The notes: generated from the sequence alone by a model not told the origin. Positions 1 to 10,363 are shown, counted from the first letter of the stretch. The stretch is DNA of 64,000 nucleotides from Dipteronia dyeriana (GCA_032871835.1 CM065296.1:112664146-112728145); one strand, 5' to 3'. Numbers and translations: made by a program.

Positions 1-173
1 GTCATCATCTACTGAGATATACTTATATACTTATATACTTATATACTTTTATGTTGTTTGAATTTGGATCCACAATTCATGCTAACTATTTTAACATTCA
101 AAGCTAACACCAGATATAAAAAACACTCAAAGGCTTCAACCTTTCTTAATGTATCTATGAAATCATAAGTTCA

Positions 174-350
174 AATCATTTTGTTCAAATCCCTGTTCAG
201 ACTTCGAAATCATTCACAAGTGAACAAAATCAATTTCTTAAAATCCCTGCTCAAATTTTGAAATCTATTCGAGTGAACAAAATTAATTTGTTAAAATCTC
301 TGTTCAAATTTCAAAAACCATCACAACTTAACAAAATCAATTTGATAATG
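174..350. repeat. Three-copy degenerate tandem repeat, about 53 bp
   Basis: A block containing ccctgttcag-like text followed by gaacaaaatcaatt-like text recurs near 191, 245 and 298, giving a period of about 53 bp. Copies are clearly diverged. No coding potential is visible and the rest of 1-420 is plain AT-rich DNA. Confidence 0.6.
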
Positions 351-420
351 TATAAATCAAAATCAATTTCGGATTCTATCAACCAAAAATATAAAAAAAA
401 TTAAAATCCTAAAGTCAAAT

Positions 421-1149
421 GTGAGGAGGAGGTGCAAACCGTTGGTGACTGCACATCGTCATCGTCATCTCCGTCTCCACGTTGTCGTCTGTGGCTGTTC
501 ATGGTGGTGGTCGTCGGCACCGCAAGTCTCTCAAAGTCGTCGGCTCTCGTCGCCACTCATTTGTCGCGTCTCATCCTCGGTTCTAGTTACTCTCATCTGC
601 ACGTCGTCATTGTGTCGTTGTCGTCGTCTCGTCATGGTGGTGGTCATCGTTGGGTTGTCTCTTGCAAGTCGTCGGGTCTGGTTTCACTTTTTTGTTTTGA
701 CTGTAACACTAAGAATGAACAACACTAAGAATGAATCTCAAGTCTCGGTTTTGGGCTTTTTTATGTTTTCAATTTGTTATTTTATTTTAATTCTTAACTA
801 ATTGATTTTGAATTTCTTTTTTTCATTTATTCAGTTTTGTTTTTTAAAGTCATTATAACAAAAGGGTAATTTTGTCCCAAAAGTGGAAAAATTGGTAAAA
901 ACAATAAATTTACTAATCTTGACTAAAAACAATAAACACACTAATCTTTTGGTTACTTTTAAAGTTCTCCATATATATATATATATGACAATATAGAAAC
1001 ATAGGACCACGAAAACATAGGCATAAATAGTAGCTTGGAATTTTTAATATCGATAATTTTAATATAAAATGATTTTTGGACGATGACTCAAACATCAAAT
1101 ATTAATAGGCAAATTGATTGAAACTGACTTCAAATTATAAAAGTTTTAG
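421..1149. other. No gene recognised; CGTC-rich island then AT-rich DNA
   Basis: Positions 421-690 are unusually rich in cgtcgtc, gtggtgg and tcgtcat words, which creates two overlapping open frames of about 100-126 codons. Their translations are low-complexity strings of S, R, V and C without any domain, so I treat them as chance frames. Downstream the sequence returns to ordinary AT-rich DNA with a short TA run near 970-985. Confidence 0.5.
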
Positions 1150-2200
1150 TAGGGATGGCAAAATTACCCACAGGGACAGGGCCCTGTGGGGACCCGCACT
1201 TTTGGGGTGGGGACGAGTTTCAATTTAGTGGAGTTGGGGCGGGGATGAGGATAGATAGTCTAACCCGCAATGGGTATGAGGCGGGGATGGATTTTATACT
1301 CCCCGCCTCGCCCCGCTTAAAATAATATTTAGTTAAACTACGTAGTTTCAAAGAAAATAAATATATCTAAAAAATTGAAATATATATAACTACATTAACC
1401 CTAACTTTACATCTATTTACCATTATTTAACATAAAGTGACAATACAAAATACAATTAAAAAAACCTTAGCCGCTAACTGCAACTATAAGTCTTTATTCC
1501 ACAAACAATTCAAAGTTCACCATTCAAGCTTCAACCTCAAATACAGTAAGTTTTTTATCTTATGATTAGCTTCATGTTCTTCTACTACAAATGAGCATTC
1601 CACATGTCTTGAAGAACCAGATTTTAATGAGGTAAAATAAATCATGCATATTAAATCAAATTAAATTATTGTTATTCAAATAAGATTGAATACAATTTTT
1701 TTTGTTGGTTTGGAATGTTGCAGAAACCATGCGAGTGAGTGTCAACATCTGGAGGAGATGCCAGATGAAGTTGATATTACGAAGAGAGAATAAGAGAAAT
1801 AGATGCAACTAGTAGATGATTAACGTTATGATTTTTGAACATTTTGACTTCATATTTATGTTTTTGTTTGAGAATGATAGAATTTACTTGTGAGAATTAA
1901 GTTTATGAGATGTTTTTATAATAGTTTCATCGAATTATTTACAACTTTATAAATTTTATCATATTCAGTGGTTATATATTTGTGATTTTAATAAATAAAA
2001 AAAATTATAAATGAAGTAAGTGGGTGGAGATGGGAAAAACACTTCCCGTTGTAACCCGCCCCTCCCCAATCCGCTTCATCTAAGGTGGGGGTTTATGAGG
2101 GGATGGGTTTTCAAAAAATAAATGGGGTGGGGTGGGGTGGGGTGTGGGGAAGGCCACCCCGCACCGAACCCGCACCGAACCCGCACCATTGCCATCCCTA
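1150..2200. mobile_element. hAT-like non-autonomous DNA transposon, about 1.05 kb
   Basis: The ends are inverted copies of tagggatggcaa (1150-1161) and ttgccatcccta (2189-2200). The flanking octamers agttttag (1142-1149) and agtgttat (2201-2208) match at six of eight bases, as expected for an aged 8-bp hAT target duplication. Both subterminal zones are packed with GGGGCGGGG/CCCCGCC words (1180-1320 and 2040-2180), which resemble the subterminal transposase-binding repeats of hAT elements, while the centre is AT-rich. No transposase domain is readable, so it is presumably mobilised in trans. The hAT assignment rests on TIR sequence, duplication length and subterminal repeats only. Confidence 0.75.
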
Positions 2201-2306
2201 AGTGTTATCTAGATAGTGAGTGACCACTAAAGTTTATAAAGGTCATCTTGTTCCTTGTATTGAACATTCGCAAGTGGAGATAACAAATGAGAAAGTTGTG
2301 ATCACC

Positions 2307-3784
2307 ATGGATTCTCTGTACTACCTCGGATTATTAGTCTCTATTCTTATTATTGTCTACCGGTTCGTGGTATAAAGAAGGATTAATCAACACAAAAAAT
2401 TGCCTCCAAGTCCTCATAGTCTTCCTATAATAGGCCACTTCCATCTCTTGAAAAGGCACGTACACGAAGCTCTAAGCAATCTCGCCAAAAAATATGGTCC
2501 TATATTTCTTCTGCTCTTGGGTTCACGCCCAATACTTGTACTCTCCTCTCGTGTAGCGATTGAAGAATGCTTCTCAAACAACTATATCATCTTCGCTAAT
2601 TGTCCACTCTTGCCTTTTAAAAGGATTTCATAGTACAATTATACTCTGGGAGCACCGTATGGCCATCACTGGCACAACTTTCGAACGTTCATTGCCATTG
2701 AAATTTTCTCAGCAAAACGTCTCCAAATGTCTTTGAAAATTTGTTCTGAAGAAGTTAAATTCATGATCAAGCACTTGTACAAACGAAGCCTTGAAGGGGT
2801 CTGGAAAGTCGATGTGAAATCATTATTTTACATGCTGGATTTTAATATCATGATAAAGATGATTACAGGTAAAAAATGCTTCGAAGAGGAGGAGCTAGAC
2901 TTAGACAAAATTACAAAAGGCAAACCGAAGCAGACCTTTGGTCCTTTAGTGAATATGGCTTTGGGTGATTATTTTCCGTACTTGAGATGGTTGACTTACT
3001 ATGGTGTTGAGAAGCAGGAGATAAAAATTCACAAAAAGAGAGATGCTTTCATTCAGGCTGCTTGATACACATCAAAATAATAATAGAGAGACTAGTCGAC
3101 CCATTATTGATGTTCTGTTGAATCCACAGGAAAGTGAATTCTACACTAACGGTGTAGTCAAAGGAATTGTTCATTCAATGTTGATAGTAGGGACACATAC
3201 CACAGTGATCACATTGGATTCGGTTGTTTCACAGCTGATTGTGCATCCAGAGGCCTTCAAAAAAGCAAGGGACGAGTTGAAAATCAAGTTGGAGACTCAA
3301 GGCTACTAAATGATGCGGATCTATCTAAACTTGCATACCTTCACAGTACCATCAGTGAAACTCTTCGATTAGGTCTTGTGAAAGTTCCGAGTCCTTGGAG
3401 GATTGCACGGTAGGAGGCTACCACATTCCAAAGGGGACACAATTGTTGGTGAACGCTTGGGATGTACATAGTGACCCATAGTTGTGGATAGAACCTGATA
3501 GATTCAAGCCCGAGAGGTTCCTACAGAGTGAAGTACAAGAAAAGGGAAGGTGTAAATTCATTCCATTTGGTTGGGGCAGAAGGGTATGTTCTGGAGAAGG
3601 CTTGGGGATGAGAGTCATGGCATTGTCACTTGGGACACTGATACAGTGCTTTGATTGGGAAAAGGTTAAAGAAGATCAGAGCCAAGCTCCTGTTAAAACC
3701 AACCCGAAAAAGGCAGATGAAAGGCATGTGAAGATCATATTTCGACCTCGTGAAGCACTTGCTAAGGTGCTAACTCAGCTTTGA
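2307..3784 (+). pseudogene. CYP81-like cytochrome P450 pseudogene, copy 1
   Basis: This was a microsomal haem monooxygenase of plant A-type P450s; the CYP81 assignment is from overall similarity. Visible in order: an N-terminal membrane anchor (codons 1-22), the proline-rich hinge PPSPHSLPIIGH, an I-helix motif VGTHTT near 3190-3210, the PERF motif FKPERF near 3505, and the haem loop FGWGRRVCSG near 3567-3597 with its cysteine. The intact length would be near the usual 500 residues. Lesions: TAA at 2373 (CAA in copy 2), TAG at 2631, a 2-bp loss near 3055 relative to copy 2, a frameshift near 3297, a small deletion after ETLRL near 3370, and TAG at 3479. I see no intron where A-type P450s usually have one. 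The start is fixed by alignment with copy 2 at 29970. The ancestral substrate cannot be told. Confidence 0.9.
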
Positions 3785-4748
3785 TGATCTGTAATTAATG
3801 TTTTAGTTTCTTATAATTACTTCCTTTTTTATCTATTTTTTTTTTGGAGTTTGATGTTTGCTAAGATGCTTTTGCATGTATTACATATGCTTGGTAAGAT
3901 GCTTTGTTCTTCACTTGAACAGTGAATATGATGTATATATTATTTTCGTTATCCATATAAATTATTTGATGATTTTCTTATGCATAAAAAGGAAGTTGAT
4001 ATGAAAATGACTTTGGAGCTCAATCTGATTGTTTAAATGCTGATTGTCAACTATACCAGTGAAATCATCATGGTTCATGGTTGTAACTTGTAAGTGAGTG
4101 TTCATTAGATGTCAAAAAGTTATGGGTTAAACTTAAATGAGAATAGAAGAAAATGGTCTTTCCTAAGTTTCAAAGAGCAAAAATGTCCAAAAAAAAGATG
4201 ACCTTACCAAAGTGCCCTTTAAAGGGACTTTCCCAGACTTATTTCATTAAGTCGAAATTACCCATTTCTCTTCATCACCATTATTCGTATTTCCCATCAC
4301 CAGAACTAACCACACTTACAATATGAGAACTAAACCCACACTCACACTTGCAACGGTCCATCAAATCTGTCCCTAACCAAGAAAAAGACCTTGAATTTAA
4401 CGAAGAAGAAGAAGACCAACGCTCGACGAAAGGTCAACTAGAGGAAGAAACAACCACAATGAAATCCCAAAACCCACTTGCAATCAGAATCCCTAACCAA
4501 GAAAAAGAAGTCATTGAATCTAAAGTATAAACGATTGCAATCTGCTGGTGGTGGTGGTAGATCTTCTCATAAAGTTGACAACATGGTCGATGTTATCAAT
4601 TCTTCAACACTTCAACTTCAAGGTTGGTTTTTTGGATTCAAATCTCAAATGAGTGTTAGTTTTTCTCTTCAAACATCAAATTAAAAGTAAAAAATGTTGT
4701 GAAGATTATGCATGTTGTGAGGATTATGAAATCTGGGTAGAAAACTTC
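3785..4748. other. P450 3' flank and unassigned DNA
   Basis: Immediately after the P450 stop the sequence is T-rich, like a 3' UTR, with a repeated tgctaagatgctttt word. Further on, aatccctaaccaagaaaaag-like text occurs twice (about 4371 and 4490). Short open frames here have biased composition and no recognisable domain. Confidence 0.4.
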
Positions 4749-4915
4749 AAGGTTGGTTCATAATCATGTTTTGAAATCTGGGTTTAAAGTGAATGTGTAT
4801 GTGTCTACTTCTTTGCTTAATATATATGCGTGTTGTGAGGATTATTAAATCTGGGTAGAAAGTGTTTGATGAAATTCCCATTTGGAATGTGGTGGCTTTG
4901 ATTAGTTGATAGCTA
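4749..4915 (+). pseudogene. PPR-protein fragment
   Basis: Conceptual translation from about 4753 gives VHNHVLKSGFKVNVYVSTSL followed by LLNIYACCE, a stop, and after a frame change KVFDEIPIWNVVALIS. This matches the plant PLS-type pentatricopeptide pattern in which a helix pair ending in KSGF is followed by a stretch ending in YA-C and then VFDE-P--NVV. PPR proteins normally bind organellar RNA. Only about one and a half motifs remain, with one stop and one frameshift. The words tgttgtgaggattatgaaatctgggtag are duplicated just upstream (4700-4740), so the fragment is locally rearranged. It lies in a zone with other gene scraps (DUF1985, SEC5), which suggests capture or shuffling rather than a decayed resident gene. 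Confidence 0.65.
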
Positions 4916-5076
4916 TATATGTTAACAATGATTGTGATGATGAGGCTATAATTTGTAAATTGATTGACTCAAGCTTCTTTGATTGACACGCTATAATTTG
5001 ATTGACTCAAGATTCTTTAATAAAACCAAGTTGTTGAAATTCTTGCCTCTTAAATTTAAAACAATATATATATACG

Positions 5077-5250
5077 AAAATTTTCACATAAGTGTGCACT
5101 GATGGAATTATATAAGAACATTGAATGTGAGTCACTCATTTGTCATACTTTGTCTTGGCATGTATGCACTTGTCAAAGCTCTTTTATAAATGAGTGACTC
5201 ATATTCAATATCCTTATATAATTCCATCAGTGCGTACTGAGGAGAAAATG
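5077..5250. repeat. Fold-back repeat (MITE-like hairpin), about 160 bp
   Basis: The left arm (about 5092-5139, starting gtgcactgatggaatt) and right arm (about 5188-5237, ending aattccatcagtgcgtac) are near-perfect inverted copies of about 48 nt around a 50-nt loop. Looser complementarity extends outward to gaaaatttt and gagaaaatg. No target duplication could be assigned, so the class is unknown. Confidence 0.7.
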
Positions 5251-6384
5251 ACTATATATATATATGTTGACAATTAAAACTGATTTGTAGAAATTCTTGC
5301 AACAAAACTGCACGGCTGAAATGAGCATCCAGATAGATACTCCAAGGTAGTATGTGATTGTAGTATCTTCTTGATGATTTTATTAAAGTGATATTTACAC
5401 ATATCTGTGGTGTGACAGATTGCTTAGTAATTGATTTGTGGAAATTCTATCAAGACAAACATTATTGTTGACTATCAAGATAAGCACCAAGAATTTGTGG
5501 AGATGAAAGATGTTCTGGTGAAGTTATGTGCTATTATGGAGAACTTTCTTGGGAGGAGGATTTGATATGCTCAATTATCAACAAATCGTATATAGTCAAG
5601 TTCATTGTTTAATTTAGCTGTATTGATTTATTAGCTCTCATTTAATTCTTTGAAGTTTATATGATAATTGTTGAGCAATATTGGTTTTGATTTTGGTGGT
5701 TTTGTTAGCATGAAGCGCTGATTTGGTTATTTTCTTCTATTTCCACTTTTTGATTTTTTTGTTTCTTGATTGTTGCATATTTACGGTCTGGTTTTGATGT
5801 TAGGGTTTGTCTTTCAGGTTGAAAATTGATTCATGTGAAGATTTCTTGTTGGACCTTCAAGAGTTCAACCTTCTTCAACCCAATCGACTTTCAAGGTAAT
5901 TAGTGTGCAGAAACCTTCAAGATTTCATTATGTTACTATTTTTTTTGTTTGTTTATATTATAGATTTATAGTGATGATTTTTAAGGACACAACTAGTTTC
6001 TATTGACTGCTGCTTTGTTTGTTTTGTATCTATTCGTTTCCACTGCTTTGGTTCAATTAAGTTTTGTAGTTTTTCACTAACTATTTGACTTTCTCAAAGT
6101 GAGTTAATTTGAATGTTTAAACTTGTATATGGATTTTTGATTGCACTTTACTGCTATGGTATTTCTCTGTTTTATTTTCATTGGGATGATTTTAGCGATT
6201 GTATAATTGAATAATTAGCTTAAGAATGTAAGAGGGTTTGTTGGATTTTGGCACAACAACACAGTTTGTATGTGTTTGGTGTGATGTCGTTCCGAAAGGC
6301 TGCTCATTTATTTTCGGTTTTCCATGTAATCTTGTTAATTATATAATGGAAACTAATACAAAACAATTCACATGTTTCTTGAAG
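5251..6384. other. Unassigned AT-rich DNA, no gene recognised
   Basis: No convincing coding frame, RNA gene or repeat boundary was found. Several T-rich stretches with cag or tag could imitate intron acceptors, so old gene remnants are possible, but no protein motif could be read on either strand. Confidence 0.3.
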
Positions 6385-6835
6385 TGGTTAGATTATAGAT
6401 TATATAGTTGTTTATTTTATATTAGTAGAATCTAGTATGAAATAATTGATATGTGCCATTTTTTTTGAAATAGAATTGTTTGAGCTAGATGATTGTTGTT
6501 GAATGTTGTTTTGTTTCTCGTATTCTTGTTTTTTGGTGTGGATGAAGCGATGTTTTGTGTTGCACTGTCATTGTGTTGGTATGTTACAAAAGTATTTTTT
6601 CCACCGTTCCAGTGTTTTGAGTTGCACTGATAGATTATATAGCTGTTTGTTTTATATTAGTAGAATCTTGTATGAAATAGTTGATATGTGCCATTTTTTT
6701 GAAATAGAGGTGTTTGAGCTAGATGATTGTTGTTGAATGTTTTTTTATTTCTCATGTTCGTGTTTTTTGGTGTGGATGAAGTAATTTTTTGAGTTGCACT
6801 GTCATTGTGTTGTCATGTTACATATGTACATTTTC
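6385..6835. repeat. Tandem duplication, two copies about 238 bp apart
   Basis: About 200 bp beginning gattatatagttgtttattt (from about 6391) recurs at about 6629 with scattered changes. The shared text continues through gtgtttgagctagatgattg and ggtgtggatgaag to gttgcactgtcattgtgttg. It is non-coding on both strands as far as I can read. Confidence 0.75.
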
Positions 6836-6894
6836 CACCTTTTTAGTATTTTGAGTTGCACTGTAATTGTGTTGTCAGATTACATTAGCATATT

Positions 6895-7585
6895 TTTCAA
6901 TTCCCGGGGTTGAAAGTAAAATTCATGTGCTTTAGAGTCCAATTCAGGGGCTTGAAAGTAAACAGTCTCATGCTTGAACATCCAATTATCGGGCTTGAAA
7001 GTAAGAAATCCCGGACTTGAAATCCAATTCCCAGGCTTGAAGTTAAGGATTCCCGGGCTTTAAAGGAATTATTCCCAGGCTTGAAGCGTCATGTTGGTTG
7101 CATAATCATTGTGTTGTCATTTTCACGTTACATTAGCATGATTTCCAATTCCATGGCATGAAAGTAAAATTCTTGGGCTTGAAAGTCCAATTTCAGAAAC
7201 CTTTACCAGATCAATATGCGACTTCAGAAGTGACTTTGTCAAACTGAAGTCGCATATTGATCTGGTAAAGGTTTCTAAAATTGAACTTTCAAGCCTAAAA
7301 ATTTTACTTTCATCTTCCCCGATTTTGAAGTGTTCACTAGAGACATATGTGACTTTAGAAGTGACTTGGAGGAAGTCTCTTTAAAGTCGTAATCATCATG
7401 TGCTTTAAAGTCCAATTTCCAGGCTTGAAAGTAAACATTCCCGGGTTTGAAATCAAATTCTCGGGCTTGAAACTCCAATTCTCCGGTTTAAATGAAGGAT
7501 TCCTAGGCTTGAAAGGAAGGATTCTCGGTTTTGAAATCCAATTCCCAGGTTTGAAATCCAATTCCCGAGCTTTAAAATTGGTTAT
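6895..7585. repeat. Minisatellite of 20-22 bp units (cccgggcttgaaa type)
   Basis: Degenerate units such as ttcccgggcttgaaagtaa and ccaattcccaggcttgaaat follow one another in two blocks, about 6895-7095 and 7395-7585, separated by the hairpin at 7159-7313. Many units are 21 bp, so one frame stays open through the second block and yields a heptad-like series of FPGLK/FSGLK (plus strand) or FKPGN/FKPEN (minus strand). I read this as a by-product of unit length rather than evidence of a gene. Confidence 0.75.
7159..7313. repeat. Long imperfect palindrome with 32-nt perfect core arms
   Basis: The arms agaaacctttaccagatcaa... (7195-7226) and its exact complement (7245-7276) flank an 18-nt loop. 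Beyond the perfect core, complementarity continues with few mismatches out to about 7159 and 7313, including minisatellite units in opposite orientation. An RNA from either strand would fold into a stem of about 68 bp. It could be a fold-back of the minisatellite or a small-RNA-like precursor. Confidence 0.8.
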
Positions 7586-7949
7586 TTTTATCTCAGATTT
7601 TCTTAACTTGGCAGGGGTTGGAAAGTGCATATATTGTTGTTTGCTAGCAAGTTTTTCGATATATTTAAAATATATAATAACTTGCAAATAAATATTGTCA
7701 TTATGGTATTTTTCTTATGTATTGCTTGTATTAATATGAATACTCACTTTTCCTATTCAATTGTCTCCTTTTCTCTTAACATTTATAAAATCAATAGTTT
7801 TTTTTTCTTAAGTGTTAATTTATTTTTGTTTTGTTATTAAACAGATGCATATTAATCCAAAACGAAAAACTCCCGCGGTTCCTAGACCATAGGGATTGGA
7901 TCCATACAAGAATAAACTCGCAAAACAAGCGTTATCTCATAAGGGATTT

Positions 7950-8515
7950 GAAGGATGTCCTACTTCGGTGTGGCATACTTGAAAGTTTTAAGGAAGGGCC
8001 TTTTGGCCATTGATTAGAATTGATCCAACCCATGGTCATTCATGGCATGCTAATCTACAACCTTCTAAAAACTGAGATTATTCTTCCCAACCAACAAAAA
8101 GATGATAAAATGTTGTTCGGGTTAGGGAGATAAAGGACTAGTTTCGGGAGAGAAGAGTTTTGTATGTATAGTGAGCTAAAAACGGCCTCCCTGCCTGAAG
8201 ATTTCCAAAAAAAAGAAAAAAAGAAGTTGTTAAGGGTTCTATGTTGAGTAGATATTTCAAAGAAAAACGACCGACAAGTGAATTGTTGTTTGCCACATTT
8301 AAACAGCTCACGGACGTAGATGGTGAAGACGCCCTGAAGATGGCATACATATTAATGGTTTCCCAAGTCTTTTGCATTGAGGAAGGATGAAAAGCCATAC
8401 TAGCATGGCTATTTGCTTTAGTTGAGGAAGTAAAGGCCTTCAATAATTTTCCGTGGGGTTCTTACATATACAATTTTACAATGTTTTGGCTTAAAGTTTT
8501 ACTCCAGAGTTAAAT
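7950..8515 (+). pseudogene. DUF1985-type protein fragment (Ulp1-associated, transposon-linked family)
   Basis: Reading from about 7965 gives LRCGILESFKEGPFGH, then a stop where the family has Trp, then LELIQPMVIHGMLIYNLL, KMLFGLGR, FGREEF, and after a frameshift SRYFKEKRPTSELLF, EDALKMAYILMV, ALVEEVKAFNNFPWGSYIYN. This order (S/TPFGHFLDL, LLLRE, LRFGREEFALITGL, YFKGK, DALKMALLY, FNSFPWG) is that of DUF1985, a plant domain usually found N-terminal to Ulp1-like cysteine protease domains, often in genes carried by Mutator-like elements. No protease domain follows; instead comes a Lys/Glu-rich stretch (8540-8690). At least three stops and one frameshift show it is dead. The identification is from memory of the family pattern. 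Confidence 0.6.
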
Positions 8516-8519
8516 TAAC

Positions 8520-9140
8520 ACATTGAGATGTAAAGACAAAAAAGAAGAGGATAATGGACAGAACATGAAGAAAATAAGAAAGAGAATGAGGATAAGAAGA
8601 AGAAGAAGAAAAACAAAGTGGTGGAAATGAAGAAAAAGGAAATACAAGTAGAATATGAAGAATTTGTAGAAAAAGAAGACATGGATTTACCGAAGCTTCA
8701 CCTAGATTTATTTTTTTTATATAGATTATATCGTACGGTTAACCATAGTAACCTCTTATTGGATCACCATTTGATAAGTTTTATTGTTATATGGGAATTG
8801 AAGTATATATATATTTTTGGTACCCGTTTAAGTTTTATGACAGTGACAATTGCTTGAATATATAAGAAGTATATAAAAATTATGTTCAATGATTGAATGG
8901 ATTTGTTATGATTATGATATGAAGAAATTCCACTATGTTGCTATATAAAATCCACTAATGTTGACATGCTAAAGTTAAGTTACTTTTTTTGGATCAAATT
9001 CAGTTGATGACCCATGGAATTAAATGCATTTTGATGTTTGTTCACTGGTTTGTTTGATTGGATGAACAATTGTTTTAAACATGAAATTAATTAGAATTGT
9101 ATTAATTTTAGTACTTTTTGGTAGATGCACTCATTTAGTA
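8520..9140. other. Lys/Glu-coding purine-rich stretch, then unassigned DNA
   Basis: 8540-8690 is purine-rich (gaagaagaagaagaaa) and in one frame encodes a highly charged K/E segment, possibly the linker that followed the DUF1985 fragment. Nothing else is recognisable up to 9140. Confidence 0.35.
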
Positions 9141-9733
9141 CAGTATCATATTGTACTCAAGATAGAAACAACTTCTATTTATATGCTTGATGGCGAGTAT
9201 TTGATATCTCTTACATATCCTCTACTTTTCGTATGTGTAGTTGTAGCATTTAGGAAATATATAGTTCTAATTTATTATAGAGGTACTCAGACTTCGTTGT
9301 GTGTTAGAATTGAGTCGGATGCTTCCTTTTGTCATGATTATTAGTCTTAAATATTTTTAGAAACAATGAAATCTCATAAAAGATAATAGGGTTATAGTAA
9401 TTAAGTAAAGTTGAGCTAATGCTTGTTTAAGAGTACTGTGTTTTCTTTGTCAAGGAGGGTTAAGGATTGATTTTTGGCTAGAAGATGTTATTAAGATTTT
9501 TTTACACAGTTTTATATGAAATGGGTGGATGGGTGTGTAGCTGTGCCGAGTTTGGCAGTTTCTAATTTATGTACAGCTTGTTGGTTGTTTGGGTAGGTGG
9601 GTGTGTAGCTATGCCCTGTTTGGCAGTTTCCAATTTATGTACATCTTGTTGGTTGTTTACTTAGGTGGGTGTCTGGCTGTGCCCTGTTTGAAACAAAGTT
9701 GTTTCTATCTTGAGTACAATATGATACTAGTGA
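9141..9733. repeat. 33-nt perfect inverted copies of a SEC5 exon segment
   Basis: The stretch at about 9143-9175 (agtatcatattgtactcaag followed by atagaaacaactt) is the reverse complement of about 9699-9731, which is part of the SEC5-like exon. The two copies are separated by about 525 bp. The flanks do not extend the match. Confidence 0.75.
9531..9690. repeat. Tandem repeat, about 67-bp unit, 2.4 copies
   Basis: The unit ggtgggtgtgtagctgtgcc ... gtacagcttgttggttgttt is present twice in full and a third time in part, ending at the ccctgtttg that starts the readable SEC5 exon. The array therefore abuts, and may have replaced, the exon's 5' part. Confidence 0.7.
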
Positions 9734-10363
9734 ACCAGATTTGGAGTCTGGTACTCTTGGTTTGAAAACTGATCTTATAGGACATACTCAATAGAGAAAA
9801 CAATTAGTTTAGGACAATTTTGATTGCTTTGTCTCTTGCAAAACTACAATTGATGGTATATTGGTATGTAGGCATTTCATCTGTTGCTTATGGTTTTTGT
9901 TGTGTATAGGTTTTAAAGATTACAACTGTTGGAATGAGCCCATGTTTATTGGTTTTGTTGTAAATTTGATGCTTGTGCAGATATTAAGTCAAAATTGAAA
10001 TAGATTGACGATGATCCCGAAGGTTTAGGGACTTCTCACTTGTTCAATCTGATGTAAGGAGTTAATTCTATGGCTAGTTGTGCTTTTGAATCTCTATTTG
10101 AGAGATAGGTTGGTAAGATATAAATTTCAGATTTTCTTGGAAATTCATGCATCAAGATTCACCTAATTGCGAGTTTACTTGTTTCTTGTTTGAATGCATT
10201 GTAGGCACAAACGGAGAAGATAAGGTCAGTCAAGGGAATGCTTTAGAGGTTCAAAACATTGTTTAACTTGCCTATAACGATTCGTGGGAGCATTAGCAAG
10301 GATGAATATGACATGGCAGTTAGGGAATACAAGAAGGCTAAGTCAATTGCTTTGCTCTCTCAT
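9685..10363 (+). pseudogene. SEC5: SEC5 exocyst subunit fragment, three exons with introns
   Basis: SEC5 is a subunit of the exocyst, which tethers secretory vesicles to the plasma membrane. Exon a (about 9685-9857) reads KLFLS, stop, V--DTSEPDLESG, LGLKTDL, and ends NFDCFVSCKTTID. Exon b (9981-10108) reads IKSKLK, stop, IDDDPEG-GTSHLFN and ends CAFESLFER, stop. Exon c (10205-10363) reads AQTEKIRSVKGML, stop, RFKTLFNLP, SISKDEYDMAVREYKKAKS. These follow one another as in the N-terminal third of plant SEC5. Introns have GT-AG ends (9858-9980 and 10109-10204) and the phase-1 join of a to b restores an Asp codon. At least six in-frame stops, several of them CAG-to-TAG or CGA-to-TGA type, show decay. 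Because introns are present, the copy came through DNA, not mRNA. No upstream or downstream exons were found, so it is a fragment. Confidence 0.8.

Noticed and set aside
421..801. Open frames of 98-126 codons in a CGTC-rich region
   Set aside because: Overlapping frames in two phases with low-complexity Ser/Arg/Val/Cys translations and no domain; explained by composition.
7398..7691. Plus-strand frame of 97 codons as a gene
   Set aside because: The frame exists because minisatellite units are mostly 21 bp; the opposite strand is open for the same reason.
8618..8857. Frame of 79 codons with Lys/Glu-rich start as a separate gene
   Set aside because: Purine-rich low complexity followed by random sequence; more likely the linker after the DUF1985 fragment.
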